A stretch of 64,000 nt of DNA from JBGZFC01 sp964631255 (lineage in GTDB: Bacteria > Bacteroidota > Bacteroidia > Bacteroidales > Dysgonomonadaceae), in NCBI GenBank assembly GCA_964631255.1, contig CAZVWS010000001.1, forward strand, positions 1 through 64,000, in the 5' to 3' direction. Positions 43,367-53,589 of this stretch are shown in pieces. A program made the translations under genes and the position numbers. The stretch's first letter is position 1, and each line of letters opens with the position of its first letter. The notes under the pieces are model-generated. The model was not told where the DNA came from. It saw nothing but the letters and a program-made list of their open reading frames with translations, and did not search any database.

Positions 43367-44986
43367 ATGACAAAGTTAGATTCAAATACATTAAGCAAGT
43401 ATGGGATATCGGATGTTACCGAAATCATATACAATCCCTCATACGAACAGCTTTTTATAGAGGAAACAAAACCGGGACTCGAAGGTTTTGAAGTGGGTCA
43501 AGTAACCGAATTAGATGCCGTGAACGTGATGACGGGCGTTTATACCGGACGCTCTCCAAAAGATAAATTCTTTATCATGGACGACGTATCCAGAGACACC
43601 ATTTGGTGGACATCGGATGAATATGCAAACGACAACAAGCCTCTTCCACAAAGTACTTGGGTAGAGTTGAAAAAAATTGTAGGCAAACAGTTGTCCAACA
43701 AAAGACTTTTCGTGGTGGACACATTTTGCGGTGCCAATGAAAACAGCCGTCTCAAAATCAGATTCATCATGGAAGTGGCTTGGCAAGCACATTTTGTGAA
43801 AAATATGTTTATCCGCCCCACCGAAGAAGAATTGGCTAACTATGGCGAGCCCGATTTCGTTGTGATGAACGCATCGAAAACCGATGCTGGCGACAACTGG
43901 AAAGAGTTGGGACTCAATTCAAAAACATTTACCGTGTTCAATCTGACCGAAAAAATGCAACTCATTGGCGGCAGTTGGTATGGCGGCGAAATGAAAAAAG
44001 GTATGTTCTCTTACATGAACTACTTGCTTCCTTTGCAAGGAATGGCATCGATGCACTGCTCTGCAAATACAGATTTAAAAGGCGAAAATACAGCGGTATT
44101 CTTCGGACTTTCCGGAACCGGAAAAACAACCCTATCTACCGACCCGAAACGCCTGCTGATTGGCGACGACGAACATGGCTGGGACGATGAAGGCGTATTT
44201 AATTTTGAAGGTGGTTGCTACGCCAAAGTTATCAACTTGAGCAAAGAGAACGAACCCGATATTTATAACGCCATCAAACGCGACGCGCTACTGGAAAATG
44301 TTACCGTGGATGCGAAAGGGAAAATTGATTTTAGCGACAAATCGGTTACCGAAAATACCCGCGTATCTTACCCCATTTATCATATCGAGAATATTGTGAA
44401 ACCAATCTCGAAAGGTCCTGCAGCCAAACAAGTTATTTTCCTTTCGGCAGATGCTTTTGGCGTGCTTCCTCCGGTTTCTATCTTAACTCCCGAGCAAACC
44501 AAATATTATTTCTTGTCGGGTTTCACCGCTAAATTGGCAGGAACAGAACGCGGCATTACCGAACCAACGCCCACTTTCTCGGCCTGTTTTGGCGCAGCAT
44601 TCTTATCGTTGCACCCAACCAAATATGCCGAAGAATTGGTGAAAAAGATGGAAAAATCGGGTGCAAGAGCCTATTTGGTAAATACCGGATGGAATGGTAC
44701 CGGCAAACGTATCTCTATCAAAGATACCCGCGGCATCATCGATGCTATATTGAACGGTTCAATCGACAAAGCCGAAACCAAAGAAATTCCATATTTCGGG
44801 TTCAAAGTGCCGACAGCGTTGCCGGGAGTGGATCCTGCCATCTTAGACCCGCGCGACACTTACGCCGATGCCAAAATATGGAACGAGAAAGCCGAAGATC
44901 TTGCCGGACGTTTCATTAAAAACTTTGCCAAATTTACCGGAAACGATGCCGGAAAAGCATTGGTAGTTGCCGGACCCAAATTGTAA
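43367..44986 (+). CDS. pckA: Phosphoenolpyruvate carboxykinase (ATP)
   Basis: Interconverts oxaloacetate + ATP and phosphoenolpyruvate + CO2 + ADP. In Bacteroidales it works mainly in the carboxylating direction in fermentation to succinate (family knowledge). The 539 residues have YTGRSPKDKFFIMDD near 58-72, the kinase-1a P-loop GLSGTGKTTLSTD near 246-258, kinase-2 LLIGDDEHGWDDEGVF near 263-278, and the C-terminal FGFKVPTALPGVD. Single gene with a strong terminator. Confidence 0.95.
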   Translation: MTKLDSNTLSKYGISDVTEIIYNPSYEQLFIEETKPGLEGFEVGQVTELDAVNVMTGVYTGRSPKDKFFIMDDVSRDTIWWTSDEYANDNKPLPQSTWVELKKIVGKQLSNKRLFVVDTFCGANENSRLKIRFIMEVAWQAHFVKNMFIRPTEEELANYGEPDFVVMNASKTDAGDNWKELGLNSKTFTVFNLTEKMQLIGGSWYGGEMKKGMFSYMNYLLPLQGMASMHCSANTDLKGENTAVFFGLSGTGKTTLSTDPKRLLIGDDEHGWDDEGVFNFEGGCYAKVINLSKENEPDIYNAIKRDALLENVTVDAKGKIDFSDKSVTENTRVSYPIYHIENIVKPISKGPAAKQVIFLSADAFGVLPPVSILTPEQTKYYFLSGFTAKLAGTERGITEPTPTFSACFGAAFLSLHPTKYAEELVKKMEKSGARAYLVNTGWNGTGKRISIKDTRGIIDAILNGSIDKAETKEIPYFGFKVPTALPGVDPAILDPRDTYADAKIWNEKAEDLAGRFIKNFAKFTGNDAGKALVVAGPKL

Positions 44987-45023
44987 CAGACACACATTGG
45001 TACAACACCGATAATTTTTCACA

Positions 45024-45060
45024 AAAAATCCCGCCTAACTTTACTTAGAGCGGGATTTTT
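45024..45060 (+). terminator. Terminator of pckA
   Basis: A stem of 11 bp (aaaaatcccgc near 45024-45034; gcgggattttt at 45050-45060) with a 15-nt loop, followed by T-rich sequence. The A-run on the other side suggests bidirectional use with the convergent phosphorylase gene. Confidence 0.75.
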
Positions 45061-45108
45061 TATCTCTTGTAGTTGTTTTTCCAAACAAACGTGTTGGTTA
45101 TAGTTGGT

Positions 45109-47676
45109 TTAACTTATCCATCTGACATAAGCAAAATCCATGCGATGAGGCAAATCGGCATTCTTTGGGAAAACACGCAAAGCATATTGGTGTGTGCCCG
45201 GATCGTTGAGAGCCTCTTTGGTTTGAAAATAGAGTTTTGAGCCATCGGTCTTCACCAAATCAAACTCATAAGACTCGATGAATGTGGTTTTGTTATCCAC
45301 CGCATCGTGGTCAACCAAAACGCACTCCACACCCAAATCGGCAACCATATCTTTTTTGTCAATAACTACTTCACCATAAACGGTATGTTCCCCGTTGTTG
45401 ATATCTACATCCTGCACAGGAGCAAAACACACTTTCAGAATTTCCATGTTGTCCCATTTGGCAGCCGTATCCTCTTTCCAAGCCACAATTTCTTTTGCTT
45501 TGGCAAAATCGTTGGACGCGAGTTGTTGGGAGCGTTGTGCCAATTTGTTATAAAAACGGGCAAAATAGTCGTCCATCATTCTTTTGGTTGTGTAGTGGGG
45601 AGCAATTTCGGTCATCGATTTTTTTATATATTGCACCCACTGATGCGAATAGCCGTTGCTGTTGCGGGCAAAGTACAGTGGAACAATATCTTGCTCTAAC
45701 ATTGCATAAATGGTAGAAGCATCCAACTCGTCTTGGAAATTTTGGTCTTCGTAGGTTCGCTTGTCAGTCAGAGCCCAACCGCCGCCTTCTACATACCCTT
45801 CGTACCACCAGCCATCGAGTACCGAAAAGTTCAGGACTCCGTTCATCAAAGCTTTCTCGCCCGATGTGCCCGATGCTTCTTGCTTTCGGGTAGGAGTATT
45901 CAGCCAAATATCTACACCCGAAATCAATCTTTTTGCCAAGTGCATATCGTAGTTTTCGAGGAAAATTATTTTGCCTAAGAACTCGGGGCGACGAGAAATT
46001 TCGACAATGGTTTTTATCAAAGCTTGTCCTCCACCATCGGCGGGATGCGCTTTCCCGGCAAAAATAAATTGCACGGGTTGCTCCGGATTGTTCAATATAC
46101 GTGCCAAGCGGTCTAAGTCTGAGAACAACAAATGGGCACGTTTGTAAGTTGCAAAACGACGCGAGAAACCGATGAGTAGCGCGTTTGGATTAATCTCGTC
46201 GAGCATGGAGATAATTCTGGATGGGTTTGCTTGATTTTTTAGCCATCCGTCGGTGAATTCTTTGCGTATATATTTTATCAATTTCTCTTTCAAGAACATA
46301 CGCCATGCCCAAATATCGTCATCGCTCATATCGAGTAAAGTCTTCCATATTTCGGGATTCGATTGGTCGTTGTAGAAATTTTTGTCGAAATTATTCTCAA
46401 ACATTCTTTTGGACGACGAGGAAGCCCACGTTGGCAAGTGTACTCCGTTTGTAACGTAGCTCACGTGCAACTCTTCGGGGAAATATCCTTTCCATACGGG
46501 TTGAAACATCACTTTAGATACGTCGCCGTGCAACTTGCTCACTCCGTTGGCTTCTTGCGCGGTATTGAGTGCGAAAACACTCATCGAGAAACGTTCGTTT
46601 GTGCCGGGATTGGCTCTTCCCATGTCCATAAATCGTTGCCAGGTGATGCCGATTTGAGAAACGAGCGGTTCCAGATATTTTTTCATCATATCTTCGTCAA
46701 AATAGTCGTGCCCTGCCGGAACGGGCGTATGCACGGTGTATAAAGACGAGGCTCTCACTATTTCGAGTGCGACATGGAAGGCGAGATTTTGGTCGGCAAC
46801 ATATTCTTTCAATCTATAAGCATTGATGAAAGCGGCGTGCCCTTCGTTCATGTGATACACATCTTTTTGAATATTCAGTTTTTTCAGCAAAAGCATTCCT
46901 CCTATCCCCAACAGATATTCTTGTCTCATCCTGTTTTCCCAATCGCCACCGTAAAGTTGGTGGGTGATGGAGCGGTCGAACTCACTATTCAATTCCAAAT
47001 CGGTATCCAGAAGATAAAGTTTTATTCTACCTACCGATACGCACCAGATGTTGGAATAGACGATGCGGTCGTGAAACGGAATTTCTAAGATGAGGGGCTC
47101 GTTTTTTTCGTTCAGCACTTGCCGGATAGGCAAACTTCCAAAATTTTGTGCTTCGTAATTGGCAATTTGATGGGCATCTCTGGAGAGTGTTTGCGTAAAA
47201 TAGCCATATCTGTAAAGGAGTCCAACGGCGGTCATATCTACCCTGCTGTCGCTTGCCTCTTTCAGGTAATCGCCAGCCAATACACCCAATCCGCCCGAAT
47301 ATATTTTGAGTACGGCAGATAGCCCGTATTCCATACTAAAATAGGCAATGCTCGGACGCTCTTTGTTGTAAGGAACTTGCATGTAGTTTTTAAATGAACT
47401 GTATGCCAAGTCTATTCTGTCAAGCCACTCGGGGTTGTTCAGAATTTCTTCGGTTTTTTCTGTTCTCAAATTTTGAAGAAAAAGAACCGGATTTTTTCCA
47501 CATCTATCGAATTCTTTTTTATCTAATAGTTCAAATATATCTTTCGCTTCATCGTTCCACACCCACCAAAGGTTGTGGGCAATTTCTTCTAACGGTTTCA
47601 ATCTGTCGGGTAACTGGGGATGTATGTGTACATCACGCCAAACAGGTAAATTGGAATGACTGGATTGGATAATCAT
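45109..47676 (-). CDS. glgP: Alpha-glucan phosphorylase
   Basis: Releases glucose 1-phosphate from glycogen or maltodextrins. The 855-residue protein is the form with an N-terminal DUF3417 extension (LKPLEEIAHNLWWVWNDEA near 24-42) of the alpha-glucan phosphorylase family common in thermophiles and Bacteroidetes. It has GLGVLAGDYLKEASD near residue 117 and the PLP lysine in EASGTSGEKALMNG near 590-610. The C-terminal about 100 residues form an extra domain. Start at 47676 chosen; an upstream start at 47742 would run into the preceding gene. Downstream of the glycogen synthase gene, in the same operon. Confidence 0.9.
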   Translation of the reverse strand: MIIQSSHSNLPVWRDVHIHPQLPDRLKPLEEIAHNLWWVWNDEAKDIFELLDKKEFDRCGKNPVLFLQNLRTEKTEEILNNPEWLDRIDLAYSSFKNYMQVPYNKERPSIAYFSMEYGLSAVLKIYSGGLGVLAGDYLKEASDSRVDMTAVGLLYRYGYFTQTLSRDAHQIANYEAQNFGSLPIRQVLNEKNEPLILEIPFHDRIVYSNIWCVSVGRIKLYLLDTDLELNSEFDRSITHQLYGGDWENRMRQEYLLGIGGMLLLKKLNIQKDVYHMNEGHAAFINAYRLKEYVADQNLAFHVALEIVRASSLYTVHTPVPAGHDYFDEDMMKKYLEPLVSQIGITWQRFMDMGRANPGTNERFSMSVFALNTAQEANGVSKLHGDVSKVMFQPVWKGYFPEELHVSYVTNGVHLPTWASSSSKRMFENNFDKNFYNDQSNPEIWKTLLDMSDDDIWAWRMFLKEKLIKYIRKEFTDGWLKNQANPSRIISMLDEINPNALLIGFSRRFATYKRAHLLFSDLDRLARILNNPEQPVQFIFAGKAHPADGGGQALIKTIVEISRRPEFLGKIIFLENYDMHLAKRLISGVDIWLNTPTRKQEASGTSGEKALMNGVLNFSVLDGWWYEGYVEGGGWALTDKRTYEDQNFQDELDASTIYAMLEQDIVPLYFARNSNGYSHQWVQYIKKSMTEIAPHYTTKRMMDDYFARFYNKLAQRSQQLASNDFAKAKEIVAWKEDTAAKWDNMEILKVCFAPVQDVDINNGEHTVYGEVVIDKKDMVADLGVECVLVDHDAVDNKTTFIESYEFDLVKTDGSKLYFQTKEALNDPGTHQYALRVFPKNADLPHRMDFAYVRWIS

Positions 47677-47710
47677 CTTGTTAAAGTATTTAGTTATTAA
47701 TCTGTTTTTT

Positions 47711-49387
47711 TTATAATGAATATGGTTTGGAGAGCCGAACAAACGAGTTTTGCAAAGCGACAGAATATGCCTCTTGATAGTGCGTGATGAAATGCTTCCA
47801 GTCTGCCTTGTCCGACAGTTGGGCTGCTTTCTTTTTCAGTATATTTATCTGGTCGGTACTTTTGAATGAGAAATCGCAGATGGTATTGGCAATCTCTTCG
47901 ACAACATCTTTGCTGTTGGAGTCGTCTCGAAAAATTACCTGAATGCCATCGTCCAATCCCAACTCATCATCGCCATTTTTCTTTGCCCAAACGCCAAATC
48001 CTGCCAAAGTGGTAGTAATGGTGGGTATGGCAAAGGCGACACTTTCGTGTGGAGTATAGCCCCACGGTTCGTAATAAGATGGAAATACCGACACATCGAG
48101 CCCGATGAGCAAATCGTAATAGCTCATATTGAAAATGCCGTCGTCCTCGTTCAGATAGGAGGGTACAAAAATTATTTTCACCCGTTTGTGTTCGCTGTTG
48201 CAAAAACCTACTTGCTTTATTTGTTGCATTATCTTATCGTGTTCCGGTTCGTGCAGCTCGTGGGTTGTGAAAGGACAGGCGTTTTTGGTTGATGCATGTT
48301 TGCAACTCAGACGGTCTTGTAACTCTTTTTTTGGTCCTTTTATCCATGCCGGAATCATGATGAGCGCGATAATATCTTTCGATAGTTGCGGCATGTTGTT
48401 GAGTTGCGCCATTGCATTAATAAACACATCGATACCTTTGTTTTTATATTCGTATCTGCCGCTAATGCCCACCAGTAAAGCATCGGGATGAACGGGAGTA
48501 CCCAACAATTTTTCACTCACTGCCATTATTTTTTCGCGTGCTTTCATTCTCGCTCTGCGATAGGCGAGCCCTTTGGGAATAAACCCTTTTTCAAATCCGT
48601 TGGGGGTAATTACATCTGGCTGTCGCAACAGAAATTGCCTGCACTCTTGTGCGGTAATATCGCTCACGGTAGTGAAACAATCGGTATGTTGGGCTGCTTG
48701 TTTTTCTACCGAATGTTTGGAAACCATGTTTAGCTCGCGCGCCATTTGGTCGCCGTTGTAATGAGTCAAATTGTTGTAAAGCGGAAGATTGTTGCCCGCG
48801 ATGGAGCGTCCCATACAAGTAGCGTGCGTGGTGAATATTGTCGCTATTTTTGGCACGTTTTTCTTCAGATACAGCACGCCCATGCCCATTTGCCATTCGT
48901 TGAAGTGGGCAACCACATTTTGGGATTCTAAATGATGAAACCGATAAAAACTTTCTATCACTACACCCGATGCGTATGCAAACAGGCACGAATCGTGGTA
49001 ATCGCCATACGCTTGCATGGAATCCACTTTGAAATCGCTCCACATTTGTGCATAAATTTCATTTTTCCTGTCAAAAAAAGGCTGATAATCCACAAGAAAA
49101 ACCGTAGGAGTGCCGGGAACATTCCATCGGCCAATACGAATTTGCAGATTTTGCACGCGAGAGGCATATTCTCGCCACGAAGCGTGAAGCTGCACATCTT
49201 CTTCGAAATAGATATTTTCTTTGCCTTTAGAAATATCGGGACCAATAAAAAAAACGTTGTCTTTGTATAGTTTTTGTAGTGATTTTGCTTTGGTGGACAA
49301 AACGGTGTAAATGCCGCCCACCTTATTGCATACCTCCCAACTTGTTTCAAATATATAGTTTGGTGTGTGATTTTTATCTATGTTCAT
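47711..49387 (-). CDS. Glycogen synthase, eukaryote-like (GT3)
   Basis: A 558-residue glycosyltransferase resembling animal and fungal glycogen synthases (family GT3, UDP-glucose dependent in eukaryotes) rather than bacterial GlgA (GT5). It opens with FETSWEVCNKVGGIYTVLST (residues 12-31), then HFNEWQMGMGVLYLKK near 156, and the C-terminal catalytic half has SVFPSYYEPWGYTPHES near 433-449 with the two conserved glutamates. The start at 49387 gives the common N-terminus. It is read 34 bp before glgP, so glycogen synthesis and breakdown genes are together. Confidence 0.88.
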   Translation of the reverse strand: MNIDKNHTPNYIFETSWEVCNKVGGIYTVLSTKAKSLQKLYKDNVFFIGPDISKGKENIYFEEDVQLHASWREYASRVQNLQIRIGRWNVPGTPTVFLVDYQPFFDRKNEIYAQMWSDFKVDSMQAYGDYHDSCLFAYASGVVIESFYRFHHLESQNVVAHFNEWQMGMGVLYLKKNVPKIATIFTTHATCMGRSIAGNNLPLYNNLTHYNGDQMARELNMVSKHSVEKQAAQHTDCFTTVSDITAQECRQFLLRQPDVITPNGFEKGFIPKGLAYRRARMKAREKIMAVSEKLLGTPVHPDALLVGISGRYEYKNKGIDVFINAMAQLNNMPQLSKDIIALIMIPAWIKGPKKELQDRLSCKHASTKNACPFTTHELHEPEHDKIMQQIKQVGFCNSEHKRVKIIFVPSYLNEDDGIFNMSYYDLLIGLDVSVFPSYYEPWGYTPHESVAFAIPTITTTLAGFGVWAKKNGDDELGLDDGIQVIFRDDSNSKDVVEEIANTICDFSFKSTDQINILKKKAAQLSDKADWKHFITHYQEAYSVALQNSFVRLSKPYSL

Positions 49388-49414
49388 AAACAAACAAGTT
49401 TGTGTAACAGGAAA

Positions 49415-49422
49415 CAAAGATA
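49415..49422 (-). promoter_or_regulatory. Possible -7 box of the glycogen operon
   Basis: TATCTTTG on the minus strand, 28 bp before the glycogen synthase start. The -33 element is not clear. Confidence 0.4.
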
Positions 49423-49469
49423 AGAATTTGAAGCGAACTTTTTCCTCAAAATTTCTAAAATATAGCTAA

Positions 49470-49496
49470 TTGCAAACGCAAAAAAACATATCTTTG
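49470..49496 (+). promoter_or_regulatory. Possible promoter of mfd
   Basis: TTG (49470-49472) and TATCTTTG (49489-49496) with a 16-bp spacer, slightly short. The transcript would have a leader of only some 8-10 nt before the start at 49511. Confidence 0.4.
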
Positions 49497-49510
49497 CATT
49501 TGGAAATACA

Positions 49511-52500
49511 ATGGCATTAAATATCACACAATTACTACAGATTGCGGAGAAACATCCCAATGTAGCGGCCACCAATAAGTTGCTGAATGAGGTAAAAATA
49601 ATTTCGGCAAAGGGATTGCATGGGTCGTCGCGTGCTCTTTTTGTCTCTTCGCTATTCAGAAAACATCCTCGCAACTATCTTTTCATCCTCAATGAAGCCG
49701 ACCAAGCAGGCTATTTTTACCACGATTTGACCCAAATTTTGGGGACGAGCGACGTGCTGTTTTTCCCATCTGCATACAAACGGGCGGCAAAATATGGGCA
49801 AATTGACTCGGCAAACGAGATTTTGCGTACAGAAACGCTTACCCGATTGCAAAACGACCAAGCTCCGTTCATTGCCGTAACTTATCCCGACGCGTTAGCG
49901 GAAAAAACCGTTTCGCAACAGACGTTGAAAGAGAACACGTTGCAGATTTCGGTTGGCGAACAGATTGATTCCAATTTTGTTTCGGAAGTGCTCGATTCGT
50001 ACGGGTTTCAATACGTGGACTACGTATATGAACCCGGACAATATGCCACGCGAGGCAGTATTTTGGACGTTTTTTCTTACTCGAACGAGTATCCGTATCG
50101 GGTCGATTTTTTTGGCGATGAAGTGGAATCAATTCGTAGTTTCGAGGTAGAGAATCAGCTTTCCAAAAGCAACTATTCAACCATTTCTATTATTCCCGAA
50201 TTCAGGTCTCGAAAGGAAGATGAGGTTTCTGTTTTGGAGTCGCTTTCTGCCGATACGGTTATCGGAATAGAAGACATTAGCTGGATTGAAAGCCGTATAG
50301 AGAGTGTTTTTAATGACCAAACCATCATCAATCTGGACGAAGTGGAGACGGTGAAAGCCAACTTGATGTCGAAAGAAGAATTTATAACCGCATTGCAGCC
50401 ATTCAAACAACTTCGGTTCGATACCAAACTGCCGGATGAAGTGGATGCCACTTTGCGTTTCGACACTTTGCCACAACCGTTGTTTCACAAAAACTTTGAC
50501 CTACTGACCGAATCACTACAAATGTATCTGGAGCAAAATTACACCATTTACATATTGAGCGATAGCGAGAAACAACAACAGCGACTGCATGATATCTTCG
50601 AAGACCGCTCCAGCAATATTCCATTCACGTCAATCAACAAAACGCTGCACGAAGGGTTTTCTGACCAGACGCTGAAAATTTGTTGCTTTACCGACCACCA
50701 GATATTTGACCGTTTTCACAAATACAGTCTGCGCTCAGAACGTGCCAGATCGGGCAAAATTGCACTTACTCTCAAAGAGATAAATCAACTGCAACAAGGC
50801 GATTACGTGGTGCATTTAGACCACGGCATCGGCAGGTTTGCCGGTTTGGTTCGCCTGCGTATTGGCAACACCATACAAGAAGTTATCAAACTGACGTATC
50901 TGAACAACGACGCCGTATTTGTCTCCATCCACTCCCTACATAAAATTTCGAAATACAAAGGCAAAGAGGGACAAATGCCCCAACTAAACAAGTTGGGCTC
51001 CGGTGCTTGGGAAAGGACCAAAGAGAAGACCAAATCGAAAATAAAAGATATTGCCCGCGATTTGATAAAACTATATGCCGAACGTCAAAACGAGAAGGGA
51101 TTTGCCTTTACAAAAGACACCTATCTGCAAACGGAATTGGAGGCGTCGTTCAAATACGAGGACACACCCGACCAACTAAAAGCCACGCAAGACATCAAAC
51201 AAGATATGGAGAGCAGCAAACCCATGGACAGGCTGGTGTGCGGCGATGTGGGATTCGGGAAAACCGAGGTGGCAATACGCGCAGCTTTCAAAGCTGCTAC
51301 CGATGGCAAACAGACGGCAGTTTTGGTGCCAACCACCGTGCTGGCAACCCAGCATTTTCACTCGTTCAGAGAGCGATTGGCAAATTTCCCGGTAAAGGTC
51401 GATTATTTGAGTCGTGCCCGCACATCCAAAGAGCAAAAGCAAATTCTGAGCAATCTGCAAGAGGGCAAAATAGATATTCTTATCGGCACACACCGCTTGG
51501 TGGGGAAAGATGTAGCTTTCAAGGATTTGGGGTTGCTTATTATCGACGAGGAACAAAAATTTGGCGTATCAACCAAAGAGAAACTCAAACAGCTAAAAAC
51601 AAATGTAGATACGCTAACCATGACCGCTACACCCATTCCGCGTACATTGCAGTTTTCGTTGATGGGTTCGCGCGATTTGTCGTCCATCAACACTCCGCCA
51701 CCAAACAGATATCCGGTTCAGACAGAAGTACATACTTTTGATATCGAACTGATACGAGAAGCCATACAGTTTGAAACTAGCCGCAATGGGCAGATTTTTA
51801 TCGTGAACAATCGTATCCAAAATATCTACGAAATGGAGGAGCTGATAAAACGAGAAATTCCCGGCATACGCGTTGCAGTAGGACACGGACAAATGGATCC
51901 GAAAAAATTAGAAACGGTTATTTCCGATTTTGTCAATCACGAACAAGATGTGCTCATCGCCACCACCATCATAGAATCGGGAATAGATATGCCCAACGTG
52001 AATACCATTATCGTGGTAAACGCGCAAAATTTTGGATTGAGCGATTTGCACCAATTGCGCGGACGCGTGGGGCGAAGCAACCGAAAAGCGTTTTGTTATC
52101 TCCTTGCACCCCCACTCTACACTTTGAGCACAGACTCGCGCCGCAGGCTGCAAGCCATAGAAAACTTTGCCGATTTGGGGAGTGGAATACACATTGCCAT
52201 GCAAGACTTAGACATACGCGGAGCGGGCAATCTGTTGGGAGCAGAGCAGAGCGGTTTTATTGCCGATTTGGGATACGAAACGTATCAGAAAATTCTGCAA
52301 GAGGCAGTGCAAGAACTTCGCAAAGAAGAGTTTACCGACATGTACCGGGAACAACAGTCGCAAAAAGCGGAGCGAGAAGAAGCCTTTGTAGAAGATGTGC
52401 CGGTAGAGAGCGATATGGAGTTGATGTTTCCCGTCGATTACATTCCGAACGATGCCGAGCGGGTTGCCATTTACAGGGAGTTGGACAACATGGAAACGGA

Positions 52501-52846
52501 AACAGAGATTTTAGATTTTACCAAACGCTTGGAAGACCGTTTCGGGAAAATTCCCAAACAAGGCAAGGAGCTTATTCGTATTGTGCGGTTGCGCCGTTTG
52601 GCAAAATTTCTCGGATTTGAGAAAATTATGCTCAAAACCGGCAAGATGACCTTGTTTCTGCTTTCGGATGCCGAGTCGTATTATTACCAATCGAAACAGT
52701 TTGAAAAACTATTGCAGTTTGTACAATCGCACGCACGCATCTGTCAGCTAAAAGAATCGGGCAAAAAACGTTCCGTAACCATCCAAAACGTAACAACGGT
52801 AGAAACGGCTTGTGGTATTTTGGAGGAGATTTTATCGGGTCAATAA
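49511..52846 (+). CDS. mfd: Transcription-repair coupling factor Mfd
   Basis: Removes stalled RNA polymerase and recruits UvrA to lesions. The 1111-residue protein has the UvrB-homology region (about 20-170), the RNA-polymerase-interacting domain (about 430-500; LQQGDYVVHLDHGIGRFAG), Walker A GDVGFGKTEVAIRAAF near 579-594, DEEQ box IIDEEQKFGV near 679, helicase motif IV-VI QLRGRVGRSNRKAFCYLL near 847-864, and a C-terminal TRCF domain (about 970-1111). All helicase motifs are intact. Confidence 0.96.
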   Translation: MALNITQLLQIAEKHPNVAATNKLLNEVKIISAKGLHGSSRALFVSSLFRKHPRNYLFILNEADQAGYFYHDLTQILGTSDVLFFPSAYKRAAKYGQIDSANEILRTETLTRLQNDQAPFIAVTYPDALAEKTVSQQTLKENTLQISVGEQIDSNFVSEVLDSYGFQYVDYVYEPGQYATRGSILDVFSYSNEYPYRVDFFGDEVESIRSFEVENQLSKSNYSTISIIPEFRSRKEDEVSVLESLSADTVIGIEDISWIESRIESVFNDQTIINLDEVETVKANLMSKEEFITALQPFKQLRFDTKLPDEVDATLRFDTLPQPLFHKNFDLLTESLQMYLEQNYTIYILSDSEKQQQRLHDIFEDRSSNIPFTSINKTLHEGFSDQTLKICCFTDHQIFDRFHKYSLRSERARSGKIALTLKEINQLQQGDYVVHLDHGIGRFAGLVRLRIGNTIQEVIKLTYLNNDAVFVSIHSLHKISKYKGKEGQMPQLNKLGSGAWERTKEKTKSKIKDIARDLIKLYAERQNEKGFAFTKDTYLQTELEASFKYEDTPDQLKATQDIKQDMESSKPMDRLVCGDVGFGKTEVAIRAAFKAATDGKQTAVLVPTTVLATQHFHSFRERLANFPVKVDYLSRARTSKEQKQILSNLQEGKIDILIGTHRLVGKDVAFKDLGLLIIDEEQKFGVSTKEKLKQLKTNVDTLTMTATPIPRTLQFSLMGSRDLSSINTPPPNRYPVQTEVHTFDIELIREAIQFETSRNGQIFIVNNRIQNIYEMEELIKREIPGIRVAVGHGQMDPKKLETVISDFVNHEQDVLIATTIIESGIDMPNVNTIIVVNAQNFGLSDLHQLRGRVGRSNRKAFCYLLAPPLYTLSTDSRRRLQAIENFADLGSGIHIAMQDLDIRGAGNLLGAEQSGFIADLGYETYQKILQEAVQELRKEEFTDMYREQQSQKAEREEAFVEDVPVESDMELMFPVDYIPNDAERVAIYRELDNMETETEILDFTKRLEDRFGKIPKQGKELIRIVRLRRLAKFLGFEKIMLKTGKMTLFLLSDAESYYYQSKQFEKLLQFVQSHARICQLKESGKKRSVTIQNVTTVETACGILEEILSGQ

Positions 52847-52869
52847 CGAGTCCGTTACCAATCAGCCAT

Positions 52870-53412
52870 TTACACCTCATCCGATGTAATTAAGTGGCAT
52901 CCGGCAAGATACATCTCTTTTAACGCTTTTTTGTCGTCATCGGTATGGGCATTAACCGCCTGGATAGCATCCGAAATCACATACACATGCAAACCTGCAT
53001 GGAGCGCATCCAGAGCCGATGCTTTTACACAATAATCGGTAGTTAATCCGCAGATATAAAGATTGACAATATTATTTTCGCGCAGGAAATCGGTCAATGA
53101 AGCATTGGTCGCCTCAAATGCCGAGTAGCCATCGTCTTGGTTGGCTGTGCCTTTCAAAAGTTTTAAATCTATTTTTTCTTGTTGCAAATCGGGATGAAAA
53201 TCGGCACCACGTGTGCCGGCTATGCAATGTGGGGGCCAGTTTTTGAAATGTACCGAATCTTCGGGATGCCAATCTTGCGACGAAATCACAAAATCAAATT
53301 TGTCTATCAAGCCATTGATGATGGGCACTATTTTATCGCCATCTTTTACTCCCAGTGCACCACCGGGACAAAAATCGTTTTGAACATCCACTATTAATAA
53401 TGCTTTTTTCAT
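52870..53412 (-). CDS. pncA: Nicotinamidase
   Basis: Hydrolyses nicotinamide to nicotinate in NAD salvage; it can also deamidate pyrazinamide. The 180-residue cysteine hydrolase has the catalytic Asp in LLIVDVQNDFCPGGALGV (residues 5-22), the metal segment SQDWHPEDSVHF (about 54-65), and the nucleophile in ICGLTTDYCVKASALDA (about 131-147). The start at 53412 is preferred; upstream in-frame starts add about 49 unrelated residues. Confidence 0.92.
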   Translation of the reverse strand: MKKALLIVDVQNDFCPGGALGVKDGDKIVPIINGLIDKFDFVISSQDWHPEDSVHFKNWPPHCIAGTRGADFHPDLQQEKIDLKLLKGTANQDDGYSAFEATNASLTDFLRENNIVNLYICGLTTDYCVKASALDALHAGLHVYVISDAIQAVNAHTDDDKKALKEMYLAGCHLITSDEV

Positions 53413-53589
53413 TGTTGCTAAGCTGTTTTTTTTAAGAATCGTTTCTAAATTCCCTTTTTGATTGGGATATACAAATCTATAACAAGAAAAAGGCGATTGG
53501 GTTCGGGTGGAGGAAAATTTCTTAATGCGGTTAAGAAATATGGCAAGTGTTTTAGCCACAAATTAGAAACCGGTATCAATGGCAAGAAA

